Source: Candidatus Agathobaculum merdavium
Lineage (GTDB): Bacteria > Bacillota > Clostridia > Oscillospirales > Butyricicoccaceae
Direction: 5' to 3'
Assembly (NCBI GenBank): GCA_019115615.1
Contig: DXDE01000125.1
Location: 1-35,352 of the forward strand
Length of the DNA: 35,352 nucleotides
Shown here in pieces: positions 18,235 through 27,406 of this stretch. Under the pieces are notes generated by a model. That model was not told the DNA's origin. It searched no databases and worked only from the letters and a program-made list of their open reading frames with translations. The position numbers and the translations under genes are program-made. How positions within the stretch are numbered: the first letter of the stretch is position 1; every line of letters begins with the position of its first letter.

Positions 18235-18490
18235 CTTCGCTCACTCCTTCCTCACTGTCGCCCGCAAAACGGGCTGCAACCGTCTCCGGCTGCAAGGCGC
18301 TCAGCACAACATGGTCGCTGTCCATAATCAGCACGGCACGGGTGCGGCGGCCATAGGTGCCGTCGATCACCATGCCGCGGTCGCGCGCTTCCTGTACAGT
18401 GCGCTTGACCGGCGCGGACTCCGGGCTGACGATTGCGATCAGCCGCGACGAGGCCACCATGTTGCCGAACCCGATATTGATGAGTTTCAC
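18227..18490 (-). CDS. remA: RemA-family extracellular matrix regulatory protein (DUF370)
   Basis: [71 protein letters not shown]. Confidence 0.94.
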   Translation of the reverse strand: MKLINIGFGNMVASSRLIAIVSPESAPVKRTVQEARDRGMVIDGTYGRRTRAVLIMDSDHVVLSALQPETVAARFAGDSEEGVSEDA

Positions 18491-18521
18491 CGCATCGTCC
18501 CCCTCCGCGCGTTACTTCGCG

Positions 18522-19397
18522 TTACTCAATGTTCTGGATCTGCTCGCGGATCTTTTCGATCTCGCTCTTGATATCGACCACGATGCGCGCGAGCGTCACA
18601 TCGTTCGCCTTGGAGCCGATCGTATTCGCCTCGCGGTTCATCTCCTGCACGAGGAAGTCCAGCTTGCGGCCGATCGGCTGCGTTTCCTTCAGCATGCCGT
18701 CCATCTGGTGCAGATGGCTGCGCAGGCGGACGGTCTCCTCGTCGACCGCGGTTTTATCCGCGTAAATCGCGGCCTCGGTCAGGATGCGCGTCTCGTCGAT
18801 GCTGGTATCGGCCAGCACCTCCTGCATGCGCGCAAGCAGCTTTTCGCGGTATTCTTTGACCCGCTCGGGCGAACGCGTCTCGACCTCACCGACCATGCGC
18901 TCGATCGCCGCGCAGCGGTTTCTCACGTCCTCGGCGAGCTTCTCGCCCTCCCGCTCGCGCATCTGGTCAAATCCGTCGCAGGCCTGCTGGAATACGGCAA
19001 GCACCTCGCGGGTCATGGCCTCAGCATCCTGCTCAATGCGCTCGGAACCGAGAACATCAGGCAGCTTGGCCAGCGACATCACGGTTACATCGTCGCGCAG
19101 GCCATAGGTCTCGCTCAGATCGTGCAGCGCGTCCAGATAGCGCTTTGCCAGCTGGTGGTTGACCGTAACGGCAACGTCGCCGCCCTCTTCGACCTCCACG
19201 CCGACAAAAATCTCCACCTTGCCGCGTGCAATACGGGCTGCCGCAGCCTTTTTGACCGCGTCATCCAAAAAACCGTACTGCCGCGGGGCTTTGACCGTGC
19301 AGTCCAGATAGCGGTGGTTCACGGCGCGCAGCTCGACCGTGATGGTCTTGCCGTCCCGCACCTCCTTGGCACGGCCGTAGCCGGTCATACTTTTCAT
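18522..19397 (-). CDS. YicC/YloC-family endoribonuclease
   Basis: MKSMTGYGRAKEV...VELRAVNHRYLDCTVKAP...NREANTIGSKANDVTLARIVVDIKSEIEKIREQIQNIE. Start placed at 19397. Confidence 0.94.
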   Translation of the reverse strand: MKSMTGYGRAKEVRDGKTITVELRAVNHRYLDCTVKAPRQYGFLDDAVKKAAAARIARGKVEIFVGVEVEEGGDVAVTVNHQLAKRYLDALHDLSETYGLRDDVTVMSLAKLPDVLGSERIEQDAEAMTREVLAVFQQACDGFDQMREREGEKLAEDVRNRCAAIERMVGEVETRSPERVKEYREKLLARMQEVLADTSIDETRILTEAAIYADKTAVDEETVRLRSHLHQMDGMLKETQPIGRKLDFLVQEMNREANTIGSKANDVTLARIVVDIKSEIEKIREQIQNIE

Positions 19398-19414
19398 GTT
19401 TTCTATCCCCTTTT

Positions 19415-19918
19415 TCAATCGGGCGGCAGGCTTCTGCGCAGCAGTGCGATCAGCCGTGACAACGCCACATCATAGATAACAAATACAATATTGGCAGCAA
19501 CCCATACCACCACAAGTCGAAAGCCGCTCAAAGTAAACTGCGGCAGGAAAACAAAAATCGCCAGCGCAGCCGCTATGACCAGCACAATATTAAAATATGC
19601 CAGCTTAAAATCCATCTGTCTCCGGCGCGGCGCATAGCACTCCACGCAGAATTTGACAATCGGATACAAGCCGCAAAACAGCACATAAGCCACGGCCACA
19701 ATCTTGCGCGGCACGAGCAGCGCGGATAGGATCGACACCGCCAGATACAGCGTTACCGCAGTTTTCAGCCGCGCATGGCGCAAAAGCGGCACCGCCGAGG
19801 TCACACCGGCGACCAGACAGGCCGCCACACTGATATAGCTTGCCGCCGCGCCCATATACAGCAGCGCCACGGCAGCCGCAGCCAGCAGGCCGCCGCGCGC
19901 GATGTCCTTGGTATTCAA
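19415..19918 (-). CDS. Hypothetical multi-pass membrane protein
   Basis: 167 aa, several hydrophobic segments, tightly coupled to the J-domain gene upstream (2-bp gap). Confidence 0.75.
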   Translation of the reverse strand: MNTKDIARGGLLAAAAVALLYMGAAASYISVAACLVAGVTSAVPLLRHARLKTAVTLYLAVSILSALLVPRKIVAVAYVLFCGLYPIVKFCVECYAPRRRQMDFKLAYFNIVLVIAAALAIFVFLPQFTLSGFRLVVVWVAANIVFVIYDVALSRLIALLRRSLPPD

Positions 19919-19919
19919 C

Positions 19920-20558
19920 TCAGCATCCGCCTCCGCCGCAGCACGCGTTCAGGCAGCAGTTGCAGATCGCCAGCTGCACGCACAGGTCGCACATATTGGC
20001 CTCCTGCATCGGCCGATAGCCGCCGTAACCGCCCGACATGTTCAGATTGTTGAGCGCCGTGCGGTACTCCATATTGGACGGGTCCATCTGGCAGGCCTGC
20101 GTGTAAGCGCGCGCCGCCTCGTCATACCAGCCCTTGCGGTAGTACACCGTGCCCATCAGGTAGAACCACTCAGCGTCGCGGCCGTTTGCGCGCTGCAAAA
20201 GCTGCTCGGCCATACCGAGATTACCCTGATTGATCGCCTGCCGCACCTGGCTGTACAGTGTCGCGTTCGGCCCGGCATAAGAGCGCTGCTGCTGGCTGCC
20301 GCCATACTGCTGCCCGCCATATTGCTGGCCACCGTACTGCTGTCCGCCGGATGCACCCGCGCTCGACTTGCCCGAGCGCTCGTTCATAATCATGTCATAG
20401 GCCTCGTTAATTTCTTTCATACGGGCCTCGGCCAGATCGGCCAGCGGGTTGTTGATATAGTTGTCCGGGTGATATTTGCGCGCCAACTCGCGGTAAGCGC
20501 GTTTGACGTCGTCGTCGCTTGTCTGCGGCGTCACGCCGAGCACCTTATAGGGATCCAT
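19920..20558 (-). CDS. J-domain (DnaJ) protein with Cys-rich C-terminus
   Basis: DPYKVLGVTPQTSDDDVKRAYRELARKYHPDNY (HPD), GGQQYGGQQYGG repeats, C-terminal MCDLCVQLAICNCCLNACCGGGGC. Confidence 0.92.
   Translation of the reverse strand: MDPYKVLGVTPQTSDDDVKRAYRELARKYHPDNYINNPLADLAEARMKEINEAYDMIMNERSGKSSAGASGGQQYGGQQYGGQQYGGSQQQRSYAGPNATLYSQVRQAINQGNLGMAEQLLQRANGRDAEWFYLMGTVYYRKGWYDEAARAYTQACQMDPSNMEYRTALNNLNMSGGYGGYRPMQEANMCDLCVQLAICNCCLNACCGGGGC
20302..20346. repeat. Short tandem repeat (about 3 x 15 bp) within the J-domain gene
   Basis: ccatactgctgcccg / ccatattgctggcca / ccgtactgctgtccg, encoding (GGQQY)n on the minus strand. Confidence 0.8.
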
Positions 20559-21429
20559 GTTTGCCCCATCCTCCGTTCGTTTGGTACGTCCCGTCCAGCA
20601 CTTGTTTCGTCACCAGCGGCATACCCAGAAAAATAATATTGCGGACCAGATCCGCGTCCCGCCCGATATCCAGCAGGTCATACGCCATGCAGATATCGGC
20701 GAGCGACCGTTCGAGCGTGCGCTCGAGCGGCTCTCTGATTTCTTTCAGCTCCGGTGTTTTCAGCCCATAGCGCAGCACCACCGGATTATAATTGTCCTGC
20801 GCAAGGTCCTCAGCCACGTCCTGCGCGGCGTCAAGCAGGTAGACCCAGCGGCCGACATGATAGAACATCTGCCGCAGCACGCGCTCGCGGTCGTCCCCGG
20901 TGCGGGGCACGACCGCCGCTGCCATGCGGGCGGATGCGTCTGCCGCGCGGTCCATCGAGTCGCAGCGCTCACGCTCGAGCTGCTGCAGATCGTCCAGCGC
21001 CGCAATGATCTCGCGGTCGGCCGCAGGCAAGCGCTCCCGGGCGCGTTTATAGCCCCGCCGTCCCAAACGGCACAGCAGCCACGCCAGCGCACGCTTCGCG
21101 CCCTTCTCATCGGCCAGACTATCGCGGAACTTATGATACGTGAGCAACACGCTCACATCCGCTGCGCGCGCAAGCGCGTCGTCTGGCGCAGCACACGGCC
21201 GCCGTGTCAGCGGGTGCGCGTCGCACCGTTTACGGCAGGGCGGCGGGGTATCCGCCTGATCCGAGCCGGTCACAAGTGCGTAAAACGTCATGTCATAGCT
21301 CAGGAAAAGCGTATAAAACCGGCCGTAACGCGCGCGGATCGCATGACACAGCCCGCAGTAAACCTGCTGGAACCGGTCGGCCTCCCTGACCCGCAGCTCG
21401 CTCTTCACCGGACGGATAAAGCCAAACAT
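20545..21429 (-). CDS. DUF5685-family protein
   Basis: MFGFIRPVKSELRVREADRFQQVYCGLCHAIRARYGRFYTLFLSYDMTF... with CxxCH and CRKRC motifs. Overlaps the J-protein start. Confidence 0.8.
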   Translation of the reverse strand: MFGFIRPVKSELRVREADRFQQVYCGLCHAIRARYGRFYTLFLSYDMTFYALVTGSDQADTPPPCRKRCDAHPLTRRPCAAPDDALARAADVSVLLTYHKFRDSLADEKGAKRALAWLLCRLGRRGYKRARERLPAADREIIAALDDLQQLERERCDSMDRAADASARMAAAVVPRTGDDRERVLRQMFYHVGRWVYLLDAAQDVAEDLAQDNYNPVVLRYGLKTPELKEIREPLERTLERSLADICMAYDLLDIGRDADLVRNIIFLGMPLVTKQVLDGTYQTNGGWGKHGSL

Positions 21430-21479
21430 GCGATAACCCTTTCCTGCCGTATTTTCACACGGCCTTGCGTATTCAATCT

Positions 21480-21508
21480 ATTCTACCGAACTTTTTTCAA
21501 TAGCACAA
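21480..21508 (-). promoter_or_regulatory. Promoter for the DUF5685/J-protein/membrane-protein operon
   Basis: Minus strand TTGTGC, 17-bp spacer, TAGAAT. Confidence 0.5.
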
Positions 21509-21547
21509 GGGCAAGACACACAAAATCAGTAAAAATTCACAAAAAAT

Positions 21548-21961
21548 TCAGAGTACTTTTGTAATTTCAAACGGGATGCTGTTCCGGCGCTTCATTTGGT
21601 GGCTGTACAGGATCGCCGCCACAATGCCCAGCGCGAACAACACGCCGCCGCACAGCGCGGATACACCCGCGCCCTTCTGCATCAGGCTGCCCACGCCATA
21701 GCCGACGAAGAACAGCACGACCGGCACCAGATACACCAGTCCCGCGATGCCGAGCACCTGCCCGGTCTCGCCCTCGATCAGCACGCGCTCACCCACCTTG
21801 GCCTGCGCGCGGTTGCGCGCGGTGACGTACAGCGTCTGGGTTTCCAGTCCGCCGCAGCCGCCGCATTTGGCACAGTCGTGCCCACAGGCCGAACGGCGTG
21901 TGACCTCGATCTCGGCCATGCCGCCCGGCAATATTTTCTTAATCGTTCCCTGTTGGGTCAA
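21548..21961 (-). CDS. SoxR-reducing system protein RseC family
   Basis: MTQQGTIKKILPGGMAEIEVTRRSACGHDCAKCGGCGG, two TM helices. Confidence 0.85.
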   Translation of the reverse strand: MTQQGTIKKILPGGMAEIEVTRRSACGHDCAKCGGCGGLETQTLYVTARNRAQAKVGERVLIEGETGQVLGIAGLVYLVPVVLFFVGYGVGSLMQKGAGVSALCGGVLFALGIVAAILYSHQMKRRNSIPFEITKVL

Positions 21962-21999
21962 TGTCCTCGCTCCGTTTCTTTCTATTGCTCCCGCCGGGC

Positions 22000-23589
22000 T
22001 CAGCCGAGCACCGGCGCAAATTCCTCCATAATACGGTATGCGGCACGGATGCCGTCGACCGCGGCGGACAAAATGCCGCCCGCATAGCCCGCGCCCTCGC
22101 CGCAGGGAATGAGCCCCTTGCAGCCAAGGCCGAACAGGTCGTCCCCGCGTTCCATGCGTACCGGCGAAGATGTGCGCGTCTCCGGCCCGGTCAGCAGCGC
22201 GTCTGCTGCGTCAAAACCGCGGATCTTGCGACCAAAGTACGGCAAGCTATCCCGCAGCATGGCCTGCGCAAAGTCCGGCAGACAGGCTGCGGCTTCGCCA
22301 AACTGCACCCCGACCGGGTAGGTCGGCTGTACGATGCCCGGTTTGCGGCTCGGCTTGCCTGCCAGAAAATCGCCCACGCGCTGACAAGGCGCGCGGTACG
22401 AGCCGGTCTGCGCGAACGCCACGCGCTCAATGCGCCGCTGTAAGGCCACACCGCCAAACGGCGTGCCGTCGTCAAAATCGGCCGGATCAACCGACACCGC
22501 GAGCGCCGCGTTGGCGTTTTTGCCGTCGCGCGCATGATAACTCATGCCGTTGGTGACCACGCTGTTTTCCTCGCTCTGCGCCGCGACGACCACGCCGCCA
22601 GGACACATGCAGAACGAATAGCAGGCCCGTCCGCCTTCGCGGCGGGACAAGTTATATTCGGCAGGCGGCAGCAGCGGGTGTCCCGCAAACTTACCATATA
22701 GCGCGCGGTCGATCTCGCTTTGCAAATGCTCGATGCGCACGCCGACCGAAAACGCCTTCGGGACAAAGTATACCCCATTTTCGTGCAGCGCATAGAAGGT
22801 ATCGCGCGCAGAATGGCCGATGGCAATAACCGCCCGCTCGCAGGCGGTCTCTCCATCCGCGGTGCGCACAGCGCGCAGCGCGCCATTCTGCACCGAAACA
22901 CCGGTCAGCGCGGTGCCAAAGCGCACCTCGCCGCCGTTTGCAATGATGTCGCGCCGCATGGCGCGCACCACGTCTTTCAGGATATCCGTGCCCACATGTG
23001 GCTTGGCCTTTTTGACAATGTCATCCGGCGCACCGTGCGCCGCCAGCGTGTCAAGCACCGCGCTGCACAGCGGGTCGCCGATGCGGGTGGTCAGCTTGCC
23101 ATCCGAATACGCGCCCGCGCCGCCCTCACCAAACTGGATATTGGTTTCCGGGTCGAGCGCGCCGCCCGACCAGAAGGCTTCCACCGCGCAGTCGCGCGCG
23201 TCCAGATCGCCGCCGCGCTCCAAAACCAACGGTGCGTAGCCGTGTTTTGCCAGCGTATAAGCTGCAAACAGCCCAGCCGGACCCAATCCGACCACGACCG
23301 GCCGATGTTCCAGCCGCTTAGTCCCGCGCGGGATGGCAGGCCGTGCATCGTCTTGATAACGAACGAAGGGCATTTGCAGATGTTCTGCAAATGCCTTTTC
23401 GTCCACAGGTGCGTCCAGCCGCACCGAATATACGCGGAAGATCCTGCCGCGGCGTGCATCAATGCTCACGCGGCTGACCACCGCCTGCGTTTCGTTTGAA
23501 ACAAGGCCGGTCAGGCGGCGCGCTTCGGCGATTGCCTGCGCCTCCGGTTCGTCAAACGGCAGGCGGATGTTGCTCACAAGCAGGCTCAT
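22000..23589 (-). CDS. NAD(P)/FAD-dependent oxidoreductase (uncharacterized FAD-dependent dehydrogenase, COG2509-like)
   Basis: VVGLGPAGLFAAYTLAKHGYAPLVLERG, NIQFGEGGAGAYSDGKLTTR, IPCGEGAGYAGGILSAAVDGIRAA. Confidence 0.9.
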   Translation of the reverse strand: MSLLVSNIRLPFDEPEAQAIAEARRLTGLVSNETQAVVSRVSIDARRGRIFRVYSVRLDAPVDEKAFAEHLQMPFVRYQDDARPAIPRGTKRLEHRPVVVGLGPAGLFAAYTLAKHGYAPLVLERGGDLDARDCAVEAFWSGGALDPETNIQFGEGGAGAYSDGKLTTRIGDPLCSAVLDTLAAHGAPDDIVKKAKPHVGTDILKDVVRAMRRDIIANGGEVRFGTALTGVSVQNGALRAVRTADGETACERAVIAIGHSARDTFYALHENGVYFVPKAFSVGVRIEHLQSEIDRALYGKFAGHPLLPPAEYNLSRREGGRACYSFCMCPGGVVVAAQSEENSVVTNGMSYHARDGKNANAALAVSVDPADFDDGTPFGGVALQRRIERVAFAQTGSYRAPCQRVGDFLAGKPSRKPGIVQPTYPVGVQFGEAAACLPDFAQAMLRDSLPYFGRKIRGFDAADALLTGPETRTSSPVRMERGDDLFGLGCKGLIPCGEGAGYAGGILSAAVDGIRAAYRIMEEFAPVLG

Positions 23590-24938
23590 ACGCCATCCCC
23601 GCTTTCTGCGGCAGCCCCGTCGCCGGCCTCGCCGGCAGGCACATCGGCCGACACATCACCGCCCGCATTGCCATCCTCTGCCGTGCCGGTGATCTCGATC
23701 TCGACCTCCACGTCTTCCTCGACCAGCGTTACGCCGGCGGGCAGCCCGGTCGCCGCGATGACACCCTTGACCTTGTGCGTACCTGTGCCGAGCGAAACAG
23801 AGTCAAATGTAAGGCCAACGGACAGCGCATTGACATCTACCTGCTCCAGTGCACTCTCACTGCCGCGCAGCTCGATCTCAACCGATTCAGTCAGCACGCT
23901 GACCGTATATGGCGTCTCCTCCTGTGCAGTGTCGGTCGGCACGAATTTGCTGACCTGCACGCTGCGCGTGGAGACATTTTCCTCTTCCTTAACGGTCAGC
24001 GTGACCTTGGCGGTCGACGGCTGGCCGCTGTCCAGACGCACGCCTTCCGGCAGCGGAATCTCCATTTCGATCGCGACGCCTGTGCGCGCGGTATCCAGAT
24101 CGATCGTCCCGAGGTTGATCTCGGTAATGCCCGCAAGGGTGTTCTGATCGCCGATCAGCGTGACCGCCGCCGGATCGATCGAAACATCGACCTGCTCCTG
24201 CTTGAGGGTCTCGCCGTCGGTCAGTGTGACCTTGAGCGGCACGCTCTCGATCGGGTAGATCGGCACGCGCACGGTAATGGTATCAGTCTGGCAAGTGACA
24301 TGCGTGCCGGTAATCGGCTCGCCCGCGTCATTGTACAGCGAAATACCACATTCTCCGGTAAAGGTCGAGGAACGGTCATCGACACTGATCGTGCCGTAAG
24401 CATAAGCGACCTCCTGCAGTTCCGCAGCGGGGCCGGAGATCGTGACCTCCTTGGTCGTGGTCGGCTCGGGCGTACCGGCGCGGCTGCCTTCGGCCGTGGT
24501 GCCGGTGGTTTCAATGCGCACAGGCACGGTCGTGGTCGTTACCTTGTCCACCAGCACGCGGACGGTCACCGGATCGGTGCGCAGCGCATCGACATTGTAG
24601 CTGCCGGTCGAAATCTGCGGTGTAAGCGCGTATTCGCCCGCGCCATCCGTCAGTGTAGACACGTCAACCGTCACAGCGACCTTTTTCTGGAATGCCCGGT
24701 CGGTGATTTCGTTGTTCGGGCCTTCGACCACAACGTCCACCATGGTAGTGTATTCGATCACCGACAGACCATACTCGCTGTACAGTTGATCTGCGCCGAC
24801 GATCTTCACTTCCACATCGTTGACAGTCGTGCGCTTGCTGGGGTTTTCAATATCACGCACAACAATCCACAGCACAAACGCCAGAAACAGCGACAGCAGC
24901 CGCAGCCACAGGTCATGCTTTTTCATAAACTGCTTCAT
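23586..24938 (-). CDS. cdaR: YbbR-like domain protein (CdaR, CdaA regulator)
   Basis: Single N-terminal TM (LWLRLLSLFLAFVLWIVV) followed by repeated YbbR-like modules. Overlaps cdaA by 4 bp. Confidence 0.88.
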   Translation of the reverse strand: MKQFMKKHDLWLRLLSLFLAFVLWIVVRDIENPSKRTTVNDVEVKIVGADQLYSEYGLSVIEYTTMVDVVVEGPNNEITDRAFQKKVAVTVDVSTLTDGAGEYALTPQISTGSYNVDALRTDPVTVRVLVDKVTTTTVPVRIETTGTTAEGSRAGTPEPTTTKEVTISGPAAELQEVAYAYGTISVDDRSSTFTGECGISLYNDAGEPITGTHVTCQTDTITVRVPIYPIESVPLKVTLTDGETLKQEQVDVSIDPAAVTLIGDQNTLAGITEINLGTIDLDTARTGVAIEMEIPLPEGVRLDSGQPSTAKVTLTVKEEENVSTRSVQVSKFVPTDTAQEETPYTVSVLTESVEIELRGSESALEQVDVNALSVGLTFDSVSLGTGTHKVKGVIAATGLPAGVTLVEEDVEVEIEITGTAEDGNAGGDVSADVPAGEAGDGAAAESGDGV

Positions 24939-25834
24939 TTGCCCGCGCCCCCCTTCCAGATGTTGCGGAGCACGGAAATGCGCTTCTTATCCAGTTTATT
25001 ATCGCTGATGAGTTCAGCCTCAAGCACCTTGCGCAGCACCTCGGGCGACAAATGCCGCTTGAGCATGCCGCCGATAGCGACCGAGATCGCGCCGGTCTCC
25101 TCCGACACGACGACCAGCACGCTGTCGGCCGATTCGCTCATGCCGACCGCCGCGCGATGGCGCGTACCCAGATCGCGCGACAGCGTCTGGCTGCCGGAAA
25201 GCGGCAGCACGCATCCGGCCGCGCAGATCTTTCCTGCACGCATAATGAGTGCACCGTCGTGCAGCGGGCTGTTTTTGAAAAAGATGTTTTTCAGCAGCTC
25301 GGGCGAGGGGATCGCGTCGATAACCGTGCCGGTTGCGACGATCTCACCCAGACGTTCCTTGCGCTCGAACACGATCAGCACGCCGGTCTTGGTCTTGGAC
25401 ATATCCGCACAGGCCGAGACAGTCGCGCTGATCGCGGCCTCGATCTCATCCGGGTCGTCGCTCGGCACCAGCAGACGGCTCAGGTTGCCCTTACCCAGCT
25501 GTTCGAGCAGCCGGCGCAGTTCCGGCTGAAAAATGATGACCAGCACAAACGGCGCATAGTATACCGCCGTGCGCAGGATATACGAAATCGAGGTCAGTCC
25601 GAGCCAGCTCGACAACAAAAGCGCCAGTCCCAGCACAATAATGCCCTTGGCAAGCCGCGCCGCGCTTGTATCCTTCAGCAGCTTCATCATACGGTAAATG
25701 ATGTAGGCAACGATCAGGACGTCGACCACATCCATGATGCCCGCCGTCTGCAGTGACGCTATGCCGCTTTCCAGCGATGAGAGCAGATCAAAATTCTGCA
25801 GCGGTGGGATAATAAAATCTTGAAAAGCCTCCAT
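24935..25834 (-). CDS. cdaA: Diadenylate cyclase CdaA
   Basis: Three TM helices, then LIVFERKERLGEIVATG, SPLHDGALIMRAGKICAAGCVLPLS, LGTRHRAAVGMSE (DGA/RHR catalytic motifs). Confidence 0.95.
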   Translation of the reverse strand: MEAFQDFIIPPLQNFDLLSSLESGIASLQTAGIMDVVDVLIVAYIIYRMMKLLKDTSAARLAKGIIVLGLALLLSSWLGLTSISYILRTAVYYAPFVLVIIFQPELRRLLEQLGKGNLSRLLVPSDDPDEIEAAISATVSACADMSKTKTGVLIVFERKERLGEIVATGTVIDAIPSPELLKNIFFKNSPLHDGALIMRAGKICAAGCVLPLSGSQTLSRDLGTRHRAAVGMSESADSVLVVVSEETGAISVAIGGMLKRHLSPEVLRKVLEAELISDNKLDKKRISVLRNIWKGGAGK

Positions 25835-25934
25835 AAAGCCACCTATCCTGTCAATTTTCTGCCTTGCACAAAAGCGGAAGGCAAAATTTTTCCTTATTTA
25901 TACTACCACAAATCCCCGGCCCTGTATAGCGAAT

Positions 25935-27062
25935 TCACAGATTTTTTACGGCTTTGCAAACCGCAGCGGCCGCTTGCTCCATCTGCCGCGCGGTCGAATA
26001 AAAGGAGGTGGAAAAGCGTACCGTACCGGTATCCTCCGTGCCCGCCGTGCGGTGTGCGAGCGGCGCACAGTGCAGTCCTGCGCGCACTGCAATCCCCTGC
26101 TGCGAGAGCGCCTCAGCCACGGTCTCGCTCGGAACACCCGCCACCCGCAGGGATACGACCCCGGTCTGTTCCGGGTGCGAAAAGCACTCGATACGCGGCG
26201 AGTTTTCCAGCGCACGCACAAACTCATGGACGAGCCGCCGCTCATGCGCCAAAATATTCGCTGCCCCGACCGACCGCACAAACGCAATGCCCGCGGCAAG
26301 CCCCGCTGCACCGGGCAGGTTGGGCGTGCCGCTCTCAAGCGCGTCCGGCAGGAAATCCGGCTGGGAAAGCTGTTCGGACAGGCTGCCCGTGCCGCCCGCA
26401 AGCAGCGGGCGCTGCGCGATGCGGTCGTCCAGCACAAGCAGTAGTCCCGTGCCCTGCGGGCCATATAGGCCCTTATGCCCCGGCATACAGACCGCCGCAA
26501 GACAAGGATATTTGGTCACGTCGAGGTCGATCACACCTGCCGACTGCGACGCGTCCAGAATCAGCGGCACACCCGCCTTATCCAGCAGCGCGGCGATGCT
26601 GTCCAGCGGGGCGGCATAGCCGAACACATTGGACACATGGTTCAGGATCATCAGCTCGACCCCATCCGCGAGCGCCTGCTCCGCCCGCCGCACCATGCCG
26701 TCCGCGTCCCAAAGCGGTGCGTCCAGCACAATCGGCTCTATGCCGCGCAGCGCGAGCGGCCGCATGACCGCATTATGCTCATACCCGCCAACCGCAATAC
26801 GCATACCCGGCTGCACCAGCGCATGAATCGCCAAATTGAGCGCGTGCGTGGCGTTCATCGTGAGCACCACCCGCGCAGGATCAGTCACGCCGAACAGCGC
26901 TGCCGCCTGTTCCCGGCAGGCGTACATCGTTTCGCCCGCCTTCTGCGCCGCGGCATAACCGCCGCGCGCATACCCTGCTGCCCCGCGCAGCGCCTGCCGC
27001 ACGGACTCCTCGACCGCGCGCGGCTTGTGCAGCGTGGTTGCGGCATTATCCAGATAGATCAT
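25935..27062 (-). CDS. Class V aminotransferase (cysteine desulfurase-like PLP enzyme)
   Basis: MIYLDNAATTLHKP, DASQSAGVIDLDV, MPGHKGLYGPQGTG, VRAGLHCAPLAHRTAGT. Confidence 0.92.
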   Translation of the reverse strand: MIYLDNAATTLHKPRAVEESVRQALRGAAGYARGGYAAAQKAGETMYACREQAAALFGVTDPARVVLTMNATHALNLAIHALVQPGMRIAVGGYEHNAVMRPLALRGIEPIVLDAPLWDADGMVRRAEQALADGVELMILNHVSNVFGYAAPLDSIAALLDKAGVPLILDASQSAGVIDLDVTKYPCLAAVCMPGHKGLYGPQGTGLLLVLDDRIAQRPLLAGGTGSLSEQLSQPDFLPDALESGTPNLPGAAGLAAGIAFVRSVGAANILAHERRLVHEFVRALENSPRIECFSHPEQTGVVSLRVAGVPSETVAEALSQQGIAVRAGLHCAPLAHRTAGTEDTGTVRFSTSFYSTARQMEQAAAAVCKAVKNL

Positions 27063-27298
27063 GTGCCCGCCCCCTCATCCGGCAGCACACGGCAGGGCGA
27101 AATGCCAAGCTGCCGCAAACGGCGCAAGGCCTCGTCCGCCTGCCCCGCACCCACGCGCACCGCCCAGCCGCAGGATTCCGTCTGCGCATGCCGCGGCGGG
27201 CGGGTGACCTCACCCGGCACGCCCATCTGTCCCAAATGCCGCCGCAGACCGATCGCCTCGGTGTAGCTGCGGCATATCAAAAGCGAATATCGGCTCAT
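27059..27298 (-). CDS. DUF3343-like small protein (putative Se/S carrier)
   Basis: MSRYSLLICRSYTEAIGLRRHLGQMGVPGEVTRPPRHAQTESCGWAVRVGAGQADEALRRLRQLGISPCRVLPDEGAGT, 79 aa, with 4-bp overlap to the class V aminotransferase. The 518-aa ORF-track call is an upstream extension antisense to the DUF815 gene. Confidence 0.75.
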   Translation of the reverse strand: MSRYSLLICRSYTEAIGLRRHLGQMGVPGEVTRPPRHAQTESCGWAVRVGAGQADEALRRLRQLGISPCRVLPDEGAGT

Positions 27299-27340
27299 AG
27301 CCGTCCTCTCCCTCCAAGCATAGTCTATCCCCATCCTATG

Positions 27341-27369
27341 TTGAAAAGGCGCACAAAGTGTGCTATGCT
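27341..27369 (+). promoter_or_regulatory. Promoter for the DUF815 gene
   Basis: TTGAAA, 17-bp spacer, TATGCT, upstream of RBS GGAGGGG. Confidence 0.6.
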
Positions 27370-27406
27370 GGTTGCGAAACAAAAATCTTCCTTGGAGGGG
27401 AGCAAT

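Noticed and set aside
16492-18327. 611-aa plus-strand ORF
   Set aside because: Antisense to coaBC, rpoZ and gmk; shadow ORF.
20302-20346. Possible CRISPR-like tandem repeat
   Set aside because: Short 15-bp in-frame units encoding GGQQY in the J-protein linker; no spacers. No CRISPR array was seen anywhere in the window.
23496-25529. 677-aa plus-strand ORF
   Set aside because: Antisense to cdaR and cdaA, which have clear family motifs.
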